Source: Bacteroidales bacterium (lineage in GTDB: Bacteria > Bacteroidota > Bacteroidia > Bacteroidales > Marinilabiliaceae). From it: a stretch of 64,000 nt of DNA. Location of the stretch: the NCBI GenBank assembly GCA_024401295.1, contig JAKSLG010000001.1, positions 1-64,000 of the forward strand, given 5' to 3'. This document shows, one piece after another, positions 63,136 to 64,000 of the stretch (positions within the stretch are counted from its first letter, which is position 1; each line of letters opens with the position of its first letter). Made by a program: the position numbers and the translations under genes. The notes under the pieces are model-generated. The model did no database searches and was not told where the DNA came from. It saw only the letters and a program-made list of their open reading frames with translations.

Positions 63136-64000
63136 CTATTGCATCATATTTCGTACGGATACACCAACGAGAACTGCATCGTCGGTTTGTTCGCATACCT
63201 TTTCAGGTGAAGTCGCCGATGTGCGCCATCTGAGCATCTGTTCTTCAATGAGTTGCTTCTGCTCGTCGAATGCCATCAGATGGATTTTCCTGAGCATTTC
63301 GAGCAGTCGTTTTGTCTTGAATGTTTCAAGCTGCTGGTTCTTATTGTAGCCGAACTGATCCGTGAATCCGTCGGAGTACATATATATGACATCATCAGCT
63401 TCGATGTCAAAGACGTGGTTAGTGAAGTGGTCAAGTTCTCGATAATATGTGCCGATTGGCATTAGGTCGCCCTTTGTTCGTATGATTTCACCGTTTCGGA
63501 ATATCACGACAGGGCGGAAAGCACCGGCATATTGCATCTTCATATTCTGGATGTCGAAGATCGCAAGTGAGATGTCTATGCTATCGACATTTTCCAATAC
63601 TGAATAGTTTTTCTGATTGAGTGTATGCTTGAATGTCTCACGCATCTCATCAAGAATTTGCGATGCTACTATTTCTCCGTCCGTGCTGGTTTTGACGGTA
63701 TATTCGAGAATCGACATTCCGAGCATGCTGAGCAATGCTCCAGGCACACCATGTCCCGTGCAGTCGCCGACAACGAGAATCTTGAAGCGATCGACTGTCG
63801 CTGCCCAATAGAAGTCTCCCGATACGATGTTGAGCGGGTGGTAGATGGCCATGTGATCACCGAAGATTTTGCTTATTCGCTTCTCAGAAGGCATTGTGGC
63901 ATTTTGTATCATACTTGCATAGTCGAGACCTTCGGTAATCTGTTTGTTTTGCTCTGTCACAAGTTGGTTGAGCTTGCGTGTACGCTTGTAGTTTCTCTTT
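63136..64000 (-). CDS. SpoIIE-family protein phosphatase, 5-prime end outside the window
   Basis: The C-terminal 287 codons of a larger gene: the frame stays open to the window edge, with a basic coiled-coil stretch (KRNYKRTRKLNQL) before the first visible GTG at 63960. The PP2C/SpoIIE domain (about 40-280 of the visible part) shows SGDFYWA, GDCTGHGVPGALLSML, MYSDGFTDQFG and DDAVLVGV, the metal-binding aspartate set. The coiled-coil-phosphatase junction resembles that of the protein at 27944-31141, so an N-terminal sensor is expected upstream. The likely target is an anti-sigma-factor antagonist. Confidence 0.88.
   Translation of the reverse strand, partial: KRNYKRTRKLNQLVTEQNKQITEGLDYASMIQNATMPSEKRISKIFGDHMAIYHPLNIVSGDFYWAATVDRFKILVVGDCTGHGVPGALLSMLGMSILEYTVKTSTDGEIVASQILDEMRETFKHTLNQKNYSVLENVDSIDISLAIFDIQNMKMQYAGAFRPVVIFRNGEIIRTKGDLMPIGTYYRELDHFTNHVFDIEADDVIYMYSDGFTDQFGYNKNQQLETFKTKRLLEMLRKIHLMAFDEQKQLIEEQMLRWRTSATSPEKVCEQTDDAVLVGVSVRNMMQ

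Noticed and set aside
1..64000. CRISPR array, tRNA, rRNA, insertion sequence or prophage
   Set aside because: Scanned by eye: no regularly spaced direct repeats, no cloverleaf-type tRNA with TTCRANY arm, no transposase or integrase frame, and no phage structural gene was recognised. Absence by eye is not proof; tRNAscan-SE and ISfinder would settle it.

Overview
The window looks like chromosome from a member of the order Bacteroidales. Supporting signs are the Bacteroidetes-type dcw cluster ending in ftsZ and a GatB/YqeY gene, hybrid two-component and SpoIIE regulators with Reg_prop/Y_Y_Y sensors, a PorP/SprF protein with a type B gliding-motility C-terminal-domain cargo, DUF3127 and DUF4491 proteins, a C10 (streptopain-like) peptidase, and repeated TAnnTTTG -7 promoter boxes with little Shine-Dalgarno signal. 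MurE carries the DNPR motif expected for meso-diaminopimelate addition. Genus cannot be fixed from the sequence. I see no rRNA, tRNA, CRISPR array, intact insertion sequence or prophage.

Layout. 0.1-7.4 kb (+): a PHP-family histidinol-phosphatase-like protein, a 1332-residue hybrid two-component sensor/regulator, an SSB-tailed DUF3127 protein and argS, closed by a bidirectional terminator. 7.4-22.7 kb (-): one unbroken division/cell-wall run, rsmH-ftsL-ftsI-murE-mraY-murD-ftsW-murG-murC-ftsQ-ftsA-ftsZ-yqeY, behind a textbook Bacteroidetes promoter but with no mraZ in front. 22.9-33.4 kb (+): a four-gene secretion/surface module (type B CTD cargo, PorP/SprF partner, PD40+PKD protein, secreted unknown) ending in a terminator, then a propeller-sensor SpoIIE phosphatase and a NatAB-like ABC exporter.

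33.4-37.1 kb (-): hisB, a NUDIX hydrolase and a miniature E1-alpha-like protein in one tight operon, and asnS. 37.1-39.9 kb: an element-like intergenic stretch, then an AT-rich pair made of a C10 peptidase and a lipoprotein, probably horizontally acquired. 40-44.7 kb (-): an envelope operon of a PorE-like lipoprotein lacking the OmpA domain, a beta-helix lipoprotein, an endonuclease/exonuclease/phosphatase lipoprotein and a small cytosolic protein. 44.7-52.7 kb: HAD phosphatase, an orphan chemoreceptor, a lipoprotein, a 63-residue small-protein gene with its own promoter and terminator, DUF4491, an acyltransferase overlapping a secreted unknown, a GC-rich island and an outer-membrane barrel. 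52.8-56.8 kb (+): a radical SAM protein, metY and yifB. 56.8-61.4 kb (-): hisH-hisA-hisF-hisIE followed by HD, C_GCAxxG and flippase-like genes. 61.5-64 kb (-): a DASS anion transporter and a SpoIIE phosphatase that runs off the window.

How it fits together: most of the window is core metabolism, translation and division. The accessory interest is in the cell envelope: two type IX secretion-linked loci and three large regulators that share propeller or SpoIIE modules. Start codons were moved to internal ATGs wherever the longest frame began at TTG/GTG or overran a neighbour.
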